64,000 nucleotides of DNA from Haematobia irritans (lineage: Eukaryota > Arthropoda > Insecta > Diptera > Muscidae), in assembly GCF_050003625.1 (NCBI RefSeq), contig NC_134400.1, forward strand, positions 189,191,726 to 189,255,725, read 5' to 3'. Both the position numbers and the translations under genes were made by a program. A model generated the notes under the pieces. That model was not told where the DNA came from, made no database searches, and saw only the letters and a list, made by a program, of their open reading frames with translations. Of this stretch, positions 25,211 through 37,228 are shown in pieces. Positions within the stretch are counted from its first letter, which is position 1. Each line of letters begins with the position of its first letter.

Positions 25211-26421
25211 TATACCCTCCACATCGAAATATTGCTCTAAGACCCCATAAAGTATATATATTCTGGGTCGTGTTGAAATTCTGAGTCGATCTGAGCATGT
25301 CCGTCCGTCCGTCCGTTTGTTGAAATCACGCTAACTTCCGAACGAAACAAGCTATCAACTTGAAACTTGGCACAAGTAGTTGTTATTGATGTAGGTCAGA
25401 TGGTATTGAAAATGGTCCACTTTTACGTATAGCCCCCATATAAACGGACCCCCAAATTTGCCTTGCGAGGCCTCTAAGAGAAGCAAATTTCATCCGATCC
25501 GGCTGAAATTTGGTACATGGTGTTAGTATATGGTCTCTAACAACCATGCAAAAATTGGTCCACATCGGTCCATAATTATATATAGCCCCCATATAAACCG
25601 ATCCCCCGATTTGGCTTGCAGAGCCTCTAAGAGCAACAATTTTCATCCGATCTGGCTGAAATTTGGTACATGGTAATAGTATATGGTCTCTAACAACCAT
25701 GCAAAAATTGCTCCATATCGGCCCATAATTATATATAGCCCCCATATAAACCGATCCCCCGATTTGGCTTGCGGAGCATCTAAGAGAAGCAAATTTCATC
25801 CGATCCGGCTGAAATTTGGTACATGGTGTTAGTATATGGTTTCTAACAACCATGCAAAAATTGGTTCACATAGGTCCATAATTATATGTAGCCCCCATAT
25901 AAACCGATCCCCCGATTTGGCTTGGGGAGCCTCTAAGAGAAGCAAATTTCATCCGATCCGGCTGAAATTTGGTACATGGTGTTAGTATATGGTCTCTAAC
26001 AACCATGCAAAAATTGGTCCATATCGGTCCATAATTATATATAGGCCCCATATAAACCGATCCCCAGATTTGACCTCCGGAGCACCTTGGAAGAGCAAAA
26101 TTCTTCCCATTCGGTTTAAATTTAGTACATGATGTTAGTATAGGGTATCCAACAACCATGCAGGAATTGGTTCCTATCAGTCCATAATAATATATAGCTC
26201 CCATATAAACCGATCCCCAGATTTGACCTCCGGTGCCTTTTGGAGAAGCAAAATTCATCCGATCTGGTTGAAATTTGGTATGTGGTGGTAGTATATGATA
26301 TTTAACAACCATGTGAGTTGAAATTTGTGGATGACAGTCTTACGTAGAAGTTTCTACGCAATCCTTGGTGGAGGGTACATAAGATTCGGCCTGGCCGAAC
26401 TTACGGCCGTATATACTTGTT
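25211..26421 (+). mobile_element. P1-family element (copy e)
   Basis: TATACCCTCCACATCG at 25211 has lost the second half of the terminal hairpin. (GTCC)n is at 25300-25316, about five 153-bp units run to 26310, then a shortened tail with hairpin TTCGGCCTGGCCGAA (26385-26399) and ACTTGTT. The expected low-copy stretch between the unit array and the tail is deleted. Confidence 0.88.
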
Positions 26422-26649
26422 TTTTTTTTTTTACATGAATTGTTTTATGTTTGTTACTTGAAATATATTCCTGAGTTGCACATAATAAGTTTCTAACATC
26501 GTTTTAAACAAATTTTATCCCATGCGAGATAAAAGATGTCTGTTGGGTAAAGTTAAGAATTGTTGCTGGGCACATGAGTGGTAAATAAGGTACCGTTACC
26601 GGTTTGCAACAACACAACACCCACATGCAAAACCAGTATGCGTGAACCG

Positions 26650-26760
26650 CAAAGAGGCAAGGCTATAAAAGGAAGAATAGCAATTGAAACCGGTCTGTTT
26701 GGTGACGACAAGTTGGGAACGTAACACAATGAGAAAATTAAATGAGAATGGTGCTCTGCT
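26650..26760 (+). promoter_or_regulatory. Possible RNA polymerase II core promoter and micro-ORF broken by SINE-B
   Basis: GGCTATAAAAGG at 26658-26669 is a good TATA box. Two AACCGGT-type motifs (TACCGGTTTG near 26597, AAACCGGTCTG near 26688) flank it. An ATG at 26730 opens a frame of about 28 codons that runs into the SINE tail at 26802 and stops there. No downstream gene supports it, so this is only a candidate. Confidence 0.25.
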
Positions 26761-26801
26761 TGAGAGGCATCTATTTATCGTTAGCAGAAATGCAAAAGAA
26801 C

Positions 26802-27154
26802 GTAGGTTAGGTTAGGTTAGGTTATGTGGCAGCCCGATGTATCAGGTTCACTTAGACTATTCAGTCCATTGTGATACCACAGTGGTGAACTTCTCTCTTA
26901 TCACTGAGTGCTGCCCGATTCCATGTTAAGCTCAATGACAAGGGACCTCCTTTTTATAGCCGAGTCCGAACGGCGTTCCACATTCCAGTGAAACCACTTA
27001 GAGAAGCTTTGAAACCCTCAGAAATGTCACCAGCATTACTGAGGTGGGATAATCCACCGCTGAAAAATTTCTTGGTGTTCGGTCGTAGCAGGAATCGAAC
27101 CCACGACCTTGTGTATGCAAGGCGGGCATGCTAACCATTTCACCACGGTGGCTC
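26802..27154 (-). mobile_element. tRNA-derived SINE, copy B (full length)
   Basis: Minus strand begins GAGCCACCGTGGTGAAATGG (A box with one change), B box GGTTCGATTCC intact, body about 90% identical to copy A. The 3' tail appears on the plus strand as four TTAGG pentamers at 26803-26821. It directly precedes the mariner fragment. Confidence 0.88.
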
Positions 27155-27191
27155 GTACGTAACTAACAAAAATTCGAAAAATGTTTTTTTG

Positions 27192-27845
27192 ACTGCATTT
27201 GGCGTGTTGGATCGTTTTAAGCGAAATAAAATGGATTTTAAGCGTCGTTTCATAACTGTTCATGATGAGACATGGATCCACCACTATACTCCAGAGACAA
27301 AAGAACAATCCAAACAATGAACTGAAGCTGGCGGAAGTGCTCCAAAGAAGGCGAAAAAAAATTCAATCGGCTGGTAAGGTTATGGCAACGGTTTTTTGGG
27401 ACTTCAAAGGTATTTTACTGATTGACTATCTGCAAAAGGGTAAAACAATAAATTCAAAGTACTATTGCAACCTTTTTGGATCAATTAAATGTACAAATTC
27501 GAGAAAAACGTCCTGGCTTACAACACAAAAAAATAATTTTTCATCAAGACAACGCGCCAGCGTACACGGGTGTTTTAACAATGGCTAAAATCAACGAATT
27601 AAAGTACGAGTTGGGTGGTCAACCTCTTTATTCTCCTGATTTAGCTCCCAGTGACTCTTGCTTGTTCCCAAATCTAAAAAAAAATCCTTGCTGGCAAGCG
27701 TTTTACCTCAAATGAAGATGCAATTACAGTTGTAAACCACTATTTTGAAGACCACGAGGAAAACTATTTTAATCAAGGGTTAGAATTGCTAGAAAAGCGT
27801 TGGACTAAGTGTATTGAAGTTTCAGGAGATTATATTGAAAAATAA
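27192..27845 (+). pseudogene. mariner transposase remnant (DD34D), multiply frameshifted
   Basis: Pieces of one mariner transposase in order: RRFITVHDETWIHHYTPETK with the first catalytic Asp; an in-frame TGA where the family has Trp; SAGKVMATVFWDFKGILLID; a frameshift; then HQDNAPAY and YSPDLAPSD with 34 residues between the second and third Asp. After another shift comes a normal C-terminus with ITVVNHYFEDHEENY and ending GDYIEK before TAA at 27843. The DNA-binding N-terminal half is missing. Inactive. A candidate 3' inverted repeat (CTAAGAAGTTTCCAAACCGC) follows at about 27886-27907, but no 5' partner is seen. Confidence 0.85.
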
Positions 27846-27971
27846 AAATATTTTTGAAAAACTAACTATTATCTTTCATTGATAGGCTAAGAAGTTTCCA
27901 AACCGCCCTCGTAACAATCTTCGCTTATGTTGATGTCCCTCGTCAGCTCTGCATCTCCAACTTAAATTTCT

Positions 27972-28085
27972 CTATACTTCCTCTCTCCCTGATCACCTCC
28001 TTCTGTTTTTGCTTGCAGTCTTTGCATATTATTATTAAATTTTGCTTATCAAATTCAATTAAGATCATCATTAATATGCCTAACA
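27972..28085 (+). repeat. Left arm of a ~110-bp inverted repeat
   Basis: TTTCTCTATACTTCC, CTGATCACCTCCTTCT and GCATATTATTATTAAATTTTGC recur in inverted order at 28795-28916. The 700 bp between the arms (28086-28794) is low-copy with no gene. Confidence 0.6.
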
Positions 28086-28794
28086 AAAATCTTCACATTA
28101 TGAAAAAAAATCGATTAAGTCTCTCATAATCTTATATTGTTTTTTTTTTTATCCATCACTTTCTAGACGTCTTCAACAGACACTACAATGTATTTAAGTA
28201 CAAGTATACTTAAATATTTAACAAATCAAATGCCATTGACTACAATGTCTTCATCAATAATGATAATGTCCTTTTTGGTGAAGGATAATCTTGTAATATC
28301 CTTCGTTATTATTTCTTTCATTCTCTTACAATAGATCGAGGGAGGGACCCAAGTGGACAAGTGGAAGAAAACAGAAAATCTAACAATCAAAAAGATTTCC
28401 CTCCGAAATCCTATCAGTGTCACTTTTTCATTGTCGTTGTGGGAATATAAAAAAAAAGAAAAGCCAAAAACACTTTGTATGAAATTGTCAATACTACGGT
28501 TGTCTTTTTAGTCAATCATTTTGAGCAGCAAATGTATTTGCATTGACAAATGGCAAATGTGATATCCTTTTGATTCACTTACTTCACTACTAGCAGCTAT
28601 TAAAATTGTTTTTAAAGTTTTTATACCGTTGTCATTACAGACTTTGTATTTTGCTATCGTAAATTTTTATGAAAATTTTCCTTTGTGTATCTATGTATGG
28701 AGAAAATATTATTGGGAGTTTTTATTACCGTGATGTTATAGGGTGTGTCATGACTTCCGGAGACGAATGAAGAATACACAGAAAAAAAGAATTC

Positions 28795-28916
28795 CGCAGT
28801 TAAACTAATTAGTGGTGATCTTAATTGGAGCAAAATTAATCAATAATATGCAATGACTATACGCAAAGAATAGAAGGAGGTGATCAGGGGGGGGGGGGGA
28901 GAGGAATAGTATAGAG
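28795..28916 (-). repeat. Right arm of the inverted repeat, with a G12 run
   Basis: Inverted counterpart of 27972-28085. It carries a run of 12-13 G at 28887-28899 where the left arm has CTCTCC. It is cut by the P1-f end at 28918. Confidence 0.6.
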
Positions 28917-28925
28917 AAACAAGTA

Positions 28926-29858
28926 AAGGGTGATTTGTTAAGAGCTTGATAACTTTTTAAAAAAAAAAACGCATATAATTTGCAAAATCTCATCGGTTCT
29001 TTATTTGAAACGTTAGATTGGTCCATGACATTTACTTTTTGAAGATAATTTCATTTGAATGTTGACCGCGGCTGCGTCTTAGGTGGTCCATTCGGAAAGT
29101 CCAATTTTGGGCAACTTTTTCGAGCATTTCGGCCGGAATAGCCCGAATTTCTTCGGAAATGTTGTCTTCCAAAGCTGGAATAGTTGCTGGCTTATTTCTG
29201 TAGACTTTAGACTTGACGTAGCCCCACAAAAAATAGTCTAAAGGCGTCAAATCGCATGATCTTGGTGGCCAACTTACCGGTCCATTTCTTGAGATGAATT
29301 GTTCTCCGAAGTTTTCCCTCAAAATGGCCATAGAATCGCGAGCTGTGTGGCATGTAGCGCCATCTTGTTGAAACCACATGTCAACCAAGTTCAGTTCTTC
29401 CATTTTTGGCAACAAAAAGTTTGTTAGCATCGAACGATAGCGATCGCCATTCACCGTAACGTTGCGTCCAACAGCATCTTTGAAAAAATACGGTCCAATG
29501 ATTCCACCAGCGTACAAACCACACCAAACAGTGCATTTTTCGGGATGCATGGGCAGTTCTTGAACGGCTTCTGGTTGCTCTTCACTCCAAATGCGGCAAT
29601 TTTGCTTATTTACGTAGCCATTCAACCAGAAATGAGCCTCATCGCTGAACAAAATTTGTCGATAAAAAAGCGGATTTTCTGCCAACTTTTCTAGGGCCCA
29701 TTCACTGAAAATTTGACGTTGTGGCTCGTTAGTAAGTCTATTCATGATGAAATGTCAAAGCATACTGAGCATCTTTCTCTTTGACACCATGTCTGAAATC
29801 CCACGTGATCTGTCAAATACTAATGCATGAAAATCCTAACCTCAAAAGAATCACCCTT
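28926..29858 (-). mobile_element. DD41D mariner-like transposon with internal deletion
   Basis: Ends AAGGGTGATTTGTT (28926) and, inverted, AAGGGTGATTCTTT (from 29858), flanked by TA on both sides (28924-28925 and 29859-29860). Removing it restores the P1 terminus AACAAGTATATACGGCCG seen in other copies, so the insertion is precise. At 933 bp it is shorter than full Tc1/mariner elements (about 1.3 kb), because of the deletion in the transposase gene. Confidence 0.9.
29032..29745 (-). pseudogene. DD41D Tc1/mariner transposase lacking its DNA-binding domain
   Basis: A 237-codon open frame. Catalytic residues: first Asp in LFSDEAHF (about residue 35), second in WFQQDGATCHT, third in SCDLTPLDYFLWG with 41 residues between second and third, the spacing of the DD41D (rosa-like) group. 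The chain starts MNRLTNE and jumps at once to QRQIFSEWALEKL. Complete relatives have about 100 residues of helix-turn-helix DNA-binding domain in between, so an in-frame deletion is inferred. The open frame has survived, so the insertion is young, but the protein could not bind its ends in the usual way. Could be a source of a dominant-negative catalytic fragment; no evidence of use. Confidence 0.85.
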
Positions 29859-30099
29859 TATATACGGCCGTAAGTTCGGCCAGGCCGAAGCTTATGTACC
29901 CTCCACCATGGATTGCGTAGAAACTTCTACTGAAGACTGTCATCCACAATCGAATTACTTGGGTTGCGGTAACAGTTGCCGATGGCAAAGTATCTTAAAA
30001 ATTCTTAAGATCGTAATATATACTACATAGTCCATACGTGGTATATATTAAACTAAAAAAGGCCGATACGTATTTAATATAATTAAGTTTAAAGTTTCT

Positions 30100-30370
30100 A
30101 TAGAATAAATTTTGACAAAATTTTCTATAGAAGTAAAATTTGGAAAAAATTGTCAATAGAAATAAAATTTGGAAAAAAATGTCTATAGAAATAAAATTCT
30201 GACAAAATTTTCTATAGAAATAAAGTTTTGACAAAATTTTCTATAGAAATAAAATTTTGACAAAATTTTCTATAGAAATATAATTTTGACAAAATTTTCT
30301 ATAGAAATAAAATTTTGACAAAATTTTCTATAGAAATAACATTTGCACAACTTTAAAAATAAAATTTTGG
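30100..30370 (-). repeat. 30-bp satellite block inside P1-f
   Basis: About eight reverse-polarity units. The border motif AATAATCTACC (inverted at 30366-30380) and GGTTGCC (30393-30400) match the border in P1-b, at the same place of the element. Confidence 0.9.
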
Positions 30371-30973
30371 TAGATTATTTTCGGCTAGAGGGGCAACCAT
30401 GATTATGAACCGATATGGACCAAATTTTGTATGATTGGGGATCAGCTATATATAACTATAGACCCATATGGACCAATTTTGGCATGGTTATTAGCGGCCT
30501 TATACTAACATTTCAACCGGATCGGATGAATTTTGCTCCTCCAAGAGGCTCCGGAGATCAAATCTGGGGAACGGTTTATATGGGGGCTATATATAATTAT
30601 GGACCGATATAGGCAAATTCTTGCATGGTTGTTAGAGACCATATACACCCTCACAAAAAATCGCTTCTGTAACATATACTCCCAAACATATTTTGCTTCA
30701 AGCATATACATTTTTGGGTATTGGCCAAACATTTATATGTTTGATCTCTTCCAATATATAATATGTTTGAAAGCATATGGGTCTAAACAATATATGTTTT
30801 GGTAGTCTAAGTTCCAAACATTTTGTATTTTTGCATCCAAATTCAATAATGTTGTCTTCCAAAAAACAATATGTTATTATGTGAACATATAATATGTTTG
30901 GAAGCATTTTGCACCCAAAAATATTATATGCTTAAAAAAAAATTCTCCCAAACAATATTGTGCTCAAAATTTT

Positions 30974-31061
30974 ATTTATTTATTTATTTATTTACAATCA
31001 TAATGAATTATGAAAATAAACAGGTAATATAGGTGCTAACAACATAGGTTTTCGACCTGAA
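30974..31061 (-). mobile_element. 88-bp 5'-truncated retroposon with (TAAA)n tail
   Basis: Flanked by a perfect 13-bp duplication TGCTCAAAATTTT at 30961-30973 and 31062-31074. Minus strand ends TTGTAAATAAATAAATAAAT. Source family not identified; probably a LINE 3' end. Confidence 0.7.
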
Positions 31062-31204
31062 TGCTCAAAATTTTGTTTCTGCGTAATTGTATATTCCCTC
31101 ACATCTTTCTCACTTCCACGAGATTTTTTAGTTCTTAGCACCTTTTTCTGTAATACAAACATTGTAGAAGAAATTATTCAATTTTATAATTTTTTTTAAT
31201 TTTA

Positions 31205-31290
31205 CCTTTTGCCGGACGGGGATTCGAACAGCGGACCACACAGTTTGTAATGATCAAAGAAGTAGCTGATCAATTGCCCAAGGGAAAATA
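31205..31290 (-). other. tRNA-like segment with B-box motif
   Basis: Minus strand contains GTTCGAATCCCCGTCCGGCA, resembling the T-arm and acceptor end of a tRNA. About 45 bases upstream is a hairpin TGATCAGCTAC...TTTGATCA in the D-arm place. The acceptor and T stems do not pair well, so it is not a functional tRNA; a tRNA-derived SINE head is possible. Confidence 0.3.
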
Positions 31291-32658
31291 AAATGTTAAT
31301 TTTGTAATAACAAGCAACAACCACCAACTTAATTCAATATCGCTCCCTGTTAAATAGCGCTCCAAGCTACTAAACACATATATGTTTATAGGCTATTTCT
31401 AAATTAATATATGTTTGCATCCAAGCATATTATATTTACAAACATTTTATGTCCCACACATAATATGTTCTAACATATTAACATATATGTCCCAAACATG
31501 TTATGCTAGTTTATGAACATTATATGCTTGCACTCAAAAATATTGTGTTTAAAAATTTGTGTTCCAAACATATAACGTTTATAGCCAAACATATGAAAAA
31601 CAGTCTTTTTCATCCGTGTACTAACACCACGTACCAAATTTCAACCGGATCGGATGAATTTTGCTCCTCTAAGTGGATCCGGAGGTCAAATCTGGGGATC
31701 GGCTTATATGGGGGCTATATATAATTATGGGCCGATGTGGACCAATTTTTGCATGGTCATTAGAGAACACATACCAACACCATGTACCAAATTTCAGCCG
31801 GATCGGATGAAATTTGCTTTGGCTCCGCAAGCCAAATCGGGGGATCGGTTTATATGGGGGCTATATATAATTATGGACCGATATGGACCAATTTTTGCAT
31901 GGTTGTTAGAGACCATATACTAACACCATGTACCAAATTTCAGCCGGATCGGATGAAATTTGGTTCTCTTAGAGGTTCCGCAAGCCAAATCGGGGGATCG
32001 CTTTATATGGGGGCTATATATAATTATGGACCGATGTGGACCAATTTTTGCATGGTTGTTAGAGACCATATACTAACACCATGGACCAAATTTCAGCCGG
32101 ATCGGATGAAATTTGCTTCTCTTAGAGCAATCGCAAGCCAAATTTGGGGGTCCGTTTATATGGGGGCTATACGTAAAACTGGACCGATATGGACCAATTT
32201 TTGCACGGTTGTTAGAGACCATATACTAACATCATGTACTAAATTTCAGCCGGATCGGATGAAATTTGCTTCACTTAGAGCAATCGCAAGCCAAATTTGG
32301 GGGTCCGTTTATATGGGGGCTATACGTAAATGTGGACCGATATAGCCCATTTGCAATACCATCCGACCTACATCAATAACAACTACTTGTGCCAAGTTTC
32401 AAGTCGATAGCTTGTTTCGTTCGGAAGTTAGCGTGCTTTCAACAGACGGACGGACGGACGGACGGACGGACGGACATGCTCAGATCGACTCAGAATTTCA
32501 CCACGACCCAGAATATATATACTTTATGGGGTCTTAGAGCAATATTTCGATGTGTTACAAACGGAATGACAAAGTTAATATACCCCCATCCTATGGTGGA
32601 GGGTATAAAAATTAAAGATAAAATGATTATTTAGTTACAATTTATTATTATTAATATT

Positions 32659-33985
<1,327 letters not shown>

Positions 33986-34099
33986 GGTATAAAATTCAAT
34001 GATGGCATAAGTTCAAAGTAAACTCAAAACAGAAGAACATTTTCGTACTATTCCCAAAAATAAGTAAGAATGAAATTCTGTATGCACACAAACAATTTT

Positions 34100-35478
34100 T
34101 ATACCCTCCACCATAGGATGGGGGTATATTAACTTTGTTATTCCGTTTGTAACACATCGAAATATTGCTCTAAGACCCCATAAAGTATATATATTCTGGG
34201 TCGTGGTGAAATTCAGAGTCGATCTGAGCATGTCCGTCCGTCCGTCCGTCTGTTGAAATCACGCTAACTTCCGAACGAAACAAGCTATCGACTTGAAACT
34301 TGGCACAAGTAGTTGTTATTGATGTTGGTAAGGTTAGGTTATGTGGCAGCCCGATGTATCAGGCTCACTTAGACTATTCAGTCCATTGTGATACCACAGT
34401 GGCGAACTTCTCTCTTATCACTGAGTGCTGCCCGATTCCATGTTAAGCTCAATGACAAGGGACCTCCTTTTTAAAGCCGAGTCCGAACGGCGTTCCACAT
34501 TTCAGTTTTTGTTATTGATGTAGGTTGGATGGTATTGCAAATGGGCTATATCGGTCCACTTTTACGTATAACCCCCATATAAACGGACCACCAAATTTGG
34601 CTTGCCGATCCTCTAAGAGAAGCAAATTTCATTCGATCCGGCTGAAATTTTGTACATGCTGTTAGTATATGGTCTCTAATAACCATGCAAAAATTGGTCC
34701 ACATCGGTCCATAATTATATATAGCCCCCATATAAACGGACCCCCAAATTTGGCTTGCCGATCCTCTAAGAGAAGCAAATTTCATCCGATCCGGCTGAAA
34801 TTTGGTACATGGTGTTAGCATATGGTCTCTAACAACCATGCAAAAACTGGTCCACATCGGTCAATAATTATATATAGCCCCTATATAAACCGATCTCCCG
34901 ATTTGGCTTGCGGAGCCTCTAAGAGAAAAAGTTTTCATCCGATCCGGCTGAAATTTGGTACATGGTGTTAGTATATGGTCTCTAACAACCATATAAACCG
35001 ATCACCAGATTTGACCTACGGAGCCTCTTGGAAGGCCAAAATTTATCTGATTGAGTTGACATTTGGTACGTGATGTTAATATATGGCCTCAAACACCCAT
35101 GCAAAAATTGGTCGATATCGGTCCATAATTATATATAGGCCCCATATAAACCGATTCCCAGATTTGACCTCCGGAGCACCTTGGAATAGCAAAATTCTTC
35201 CCATTCGGTTGAAATTTGGTACGTGATGTTAGTATAGGGTATCCAACAACCATGCAGGAATTGGTTCCTTTCAGTCCATAATTATATATAGCTCCCATAT
35301 AAACCGATCCCCAGATTTGATTTCCGGAGAAGCAAAATTCATCCGATCTGGTTGAAATTTGGTACGTAGTAGGTGGTAGTATATGATATTTAACAACCAT
35401 GTGATTTGAAATTTGTGGATGACAGTGGAGGGTACATAAGATTCGGCCTGGCCGAACTTACGGCCTTATATACTTGTT
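34100..35478 (+). mobile_element. P1-family element (copy g), carrying SINE-C
   Basis: TATACCCTCCACCATAGGAT at 34100, (GTCC)n at 34232-34246, leader interrupted by SINE-C at 34326-34508, then about five units. The tail is shortened as in P1-e, with the last hairpin at about 35440-35455 and ACTTGTT at 35472. Confidence 0.88.
34326..34508 (-). mobile_element. tRNA-derived SINE, copy C, 5' truncated, with 13-bp target duplication
   Basis: Only the body and tail remain, so it is 5' truncated. Flanked by identical TTGTTATTGATGT at 34313-34325 and 34509-34521, the sequence found once in other P1 leaders. This is direct evidence of retroposition by target-primed reverse transcription. Confidence 0.92.
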
Positions 35479-35714
35479 TTAATTTTTTCTTTTTTTGCTT
35501 GAATCTTCTTAAGACTATTATAAAAAAATTTTTAAATTATTGTTGTTGAGCGTGTACTTCTTGTTTTTAGTTCATTTTTATAACCACCAGCATAGAGTTT
35601 TAACAAAATTTTCTATCGAAATAACATAAAATGTTGGGAAAATTCAATTTCTTTGAATTTTTTTTGTCGTAATCAATCATGCAGAAATTTGAGAGAGATT
35701 AAAGTTTGAAGATA

Positions 35715-36211
35715 CACAGACGAAAAATACTGTTTTTCATATGTTTGGGTGTAAAAATTATATGTTTGGAACTCAAATTTTTTAACACAATAGTTTTAAG
35801 TGCAAGCATATGATGTTCATAAGCTAGCATAACATGTTTGCGACATATATGTTAATATGTTAGAACATATTATGTTTGGGAAATTAACTGTTTGTAAATA
35901 TAATATGCTTAAATGCAAACATATATTTATTTAGAAATAGCCTACAAACATGTATGTGTTTAGAAAGAGAGACCTAGAGAGTATGCTGCAAGTAAAATAA
36001 CGGAAGTAACCAATTGGCGCCTTAAAAATACATCCACACAAAGAAAATTTCATTATTTTTTTTTTGTACCAGTATATGTTCTAAGGTGAAACATTATAGG
36101 TTTGAACAATACAAACAATATTATGCTTGGACCAATCCTGAAAATATATATGCTTGAAGCAAAATGTGTTTGGGGTATATGTTGCAGAAGCGATTTTTTT
36201 TTTTGAGAGTG
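35715..36211. mobile_element. TA-flanked MITE rich in ACATAT motifs (copy 2)
   Basis: Related to 30646-31618 in opposite orientation: its right end AATCGC...CTCAAAAAAA with GAGAGTGTA matches the other copy's start. TA flanks at 35713-35714 and 36212-36213. 497 bp, no coding capacity. Confidence 0.7.
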
Positions 36212-36705
36212 TAGCCTATACCGGTCCTTGGTTTGATATAGCCCCCATACAAACCCACTCCCCATTTGGGGTCTTGAGCATTTAGTCACAACAATTTTGC
36301 CTAGAATTGGAAATCTAGGAGTAAATAAGTGTAACGAAGATGGTGTGTATGGGTCTATGTTTCGGAATATCCCCCAATATAGCTCGATCTCCCCATTTGA
36401 CACCGCAATTTTTATCAGATTTTCTGAAAATAAAAATTTCTAGAAGTAGTATCGGTCCATTTTTCGGTATGGCCCAATCTCCCAATTTGACTTCTTAAAC
36501 GTATAAACATCCCAATTTTTATCCGATATGCCAGAAATTGAAAGACTTTACTATTTGAAGTCCACACATAAGTGTGTCGAACATGATGTGAATCTGTCCA
36601 TATTTTGGTATAGTCCCCTATTGGCCGATATCCCCATTTGACTTCTTGGGCTTCTGGACACCGCAATTTTTCTTCTATTTGTCTGAAATCTAGAGGTATT
36701 TTAGG

Positions 36706-36992
36706 CATGGTTGCAACTCGTACTATAAATAATCTACCAAAATTTGAAGAAAATTTTAACAAAAATCCACCAAATTAAAAAAAAAAAATATTTTGCAATT
36801 ATTGATCAAATTTTTGTGGATAGTATGGAAAAATGTTTTTGCTTCGAAAGAAATGTTTTATTTTGTTACTTTAGCAATTTATTTCAATATTTATTTTGCA
36901 AAATCTACCAAAACACCAAGAATTCTACTAATCTACAAAACACTAAAAAATCTTCCATGTTTGGTAGAATTCTACCCAATGTGGCAACCGTG
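36706..36992. mobile_element. 287-bp hAT-like MITE with 8-bp target duplication
   Basis: Ends CATGGTTGCAACTCG and, inverted, CACGGTTGCCACATTGG. Flanked by ATTTTAGG at 36698-36705 and 36993-37000; other P2 units contain ATTTTAGG once. The end sequence, followed by AATAATCTACC, is the same motif that borders satellite blocks in P1-b and P1-f. Confidence 0.8.
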
Positions 36993-37015
36993 ATTTTAGG
37001 TCCGAATATGGTGTA

Positions 37016-37077
37016 TCGTAGGTTAGGTGGCAGCCCGATTTATCTGGCTCACTTAGACTATTCAGTCCATTGTGATA
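37016..37077 (-). mobile_element. tRNA-derived SINE, copy F, 62-bp 3' fragment with target duplication
   Basis: Last ~60 bases of the SINE (plus strand: TAGGTTAGGTGGCAGCCCG ... TCCATTGTGATA), flanked by AATATGGTGTA at 37005-37015 and 37078-37088. A strongly 5'-truncated retroposition event. Confidence 0.88.
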
Positions 37078-37228
37078 AATATGGTGTAAATCGGTCAATG
37101 TTTTGTTTCATATTGCCCGACACGGTTGCCACAGTTGGTAGAATTAAACCAAACATTGATTTTTTACTCTTAGGTAAATTGGTAGTATTCATGATGTTTT
37201 GGTAGTTTTTGCAAAATATTGGCAACTA

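Larger units (their letters stand above)
30646..31618. mobile_element. TA-flanked MITE rich in ACATAT/ATATGTTTG motifs (copy 1)
   Basis: Starts CACCCTCACAAAAAATCG and ends TCTTTTTCATCCGTG, with TA duplicated at 30644-30645 and 31619-31620 inside a P1 unit (uninterrupted units read ACCATATACTAACACC). The interior is dozens of ATATGTTTGGA-like words on both strands. A 5'-truncated retroposon (30974-31061) and a tRNA-like segment lie inside. No transposase. Confidence 0.75.
28918..32607 (-). mobile_element. P1-family element (copy f), complete, with two transposons and satellite inside
   Basis: Reverse orientation: terminus AACAAGTA at 28918, interrupted after TA by a DD41D transposon, resuming TATACGGCCG at 29859. 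Then hairpin TTCGGCCAGGCCGAA (29876-29890), satellite 30100-30370 with border motif GGTAGATTATTTTCGG and GGGGCAACCATGATTATG, 153-bp units, a TA-flanked MITE (30646-31618), more units, and a long (GGAC)n at 32446-32474. It ends CTATGGTGGAGGGTATA. Confidence 0.9.
36212..37121 (-). mobile_element. P2-family relic (copy b), broken by a MITE, a SINE and the satellite/LINE block
   Basis: Reverse-polarity P2 units (TCTAGAGGTATTTTAGG, GGTATAG-CCCC). Interrupted at 36706-36992 and 37016-37077. It stops at 37121 and resumes at about 45806 (GACATCCCAATTTTTATCCG) up to 45981. The terminal P2 hairpins are not found. Strongly diverged from P2-a, c and d. Confidence 0.7.

Noticed and set aside
26803..26825. 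Interstitial telomere (TTAGG)n
   Set aside because: Only four pentamers and always at the end of the same SINE.
31205..31290. Functional tRNA gene
   Set aside because: Has a B-box-like motif, but acceptor and T stems do not pair and there is no clear anticodon arm.
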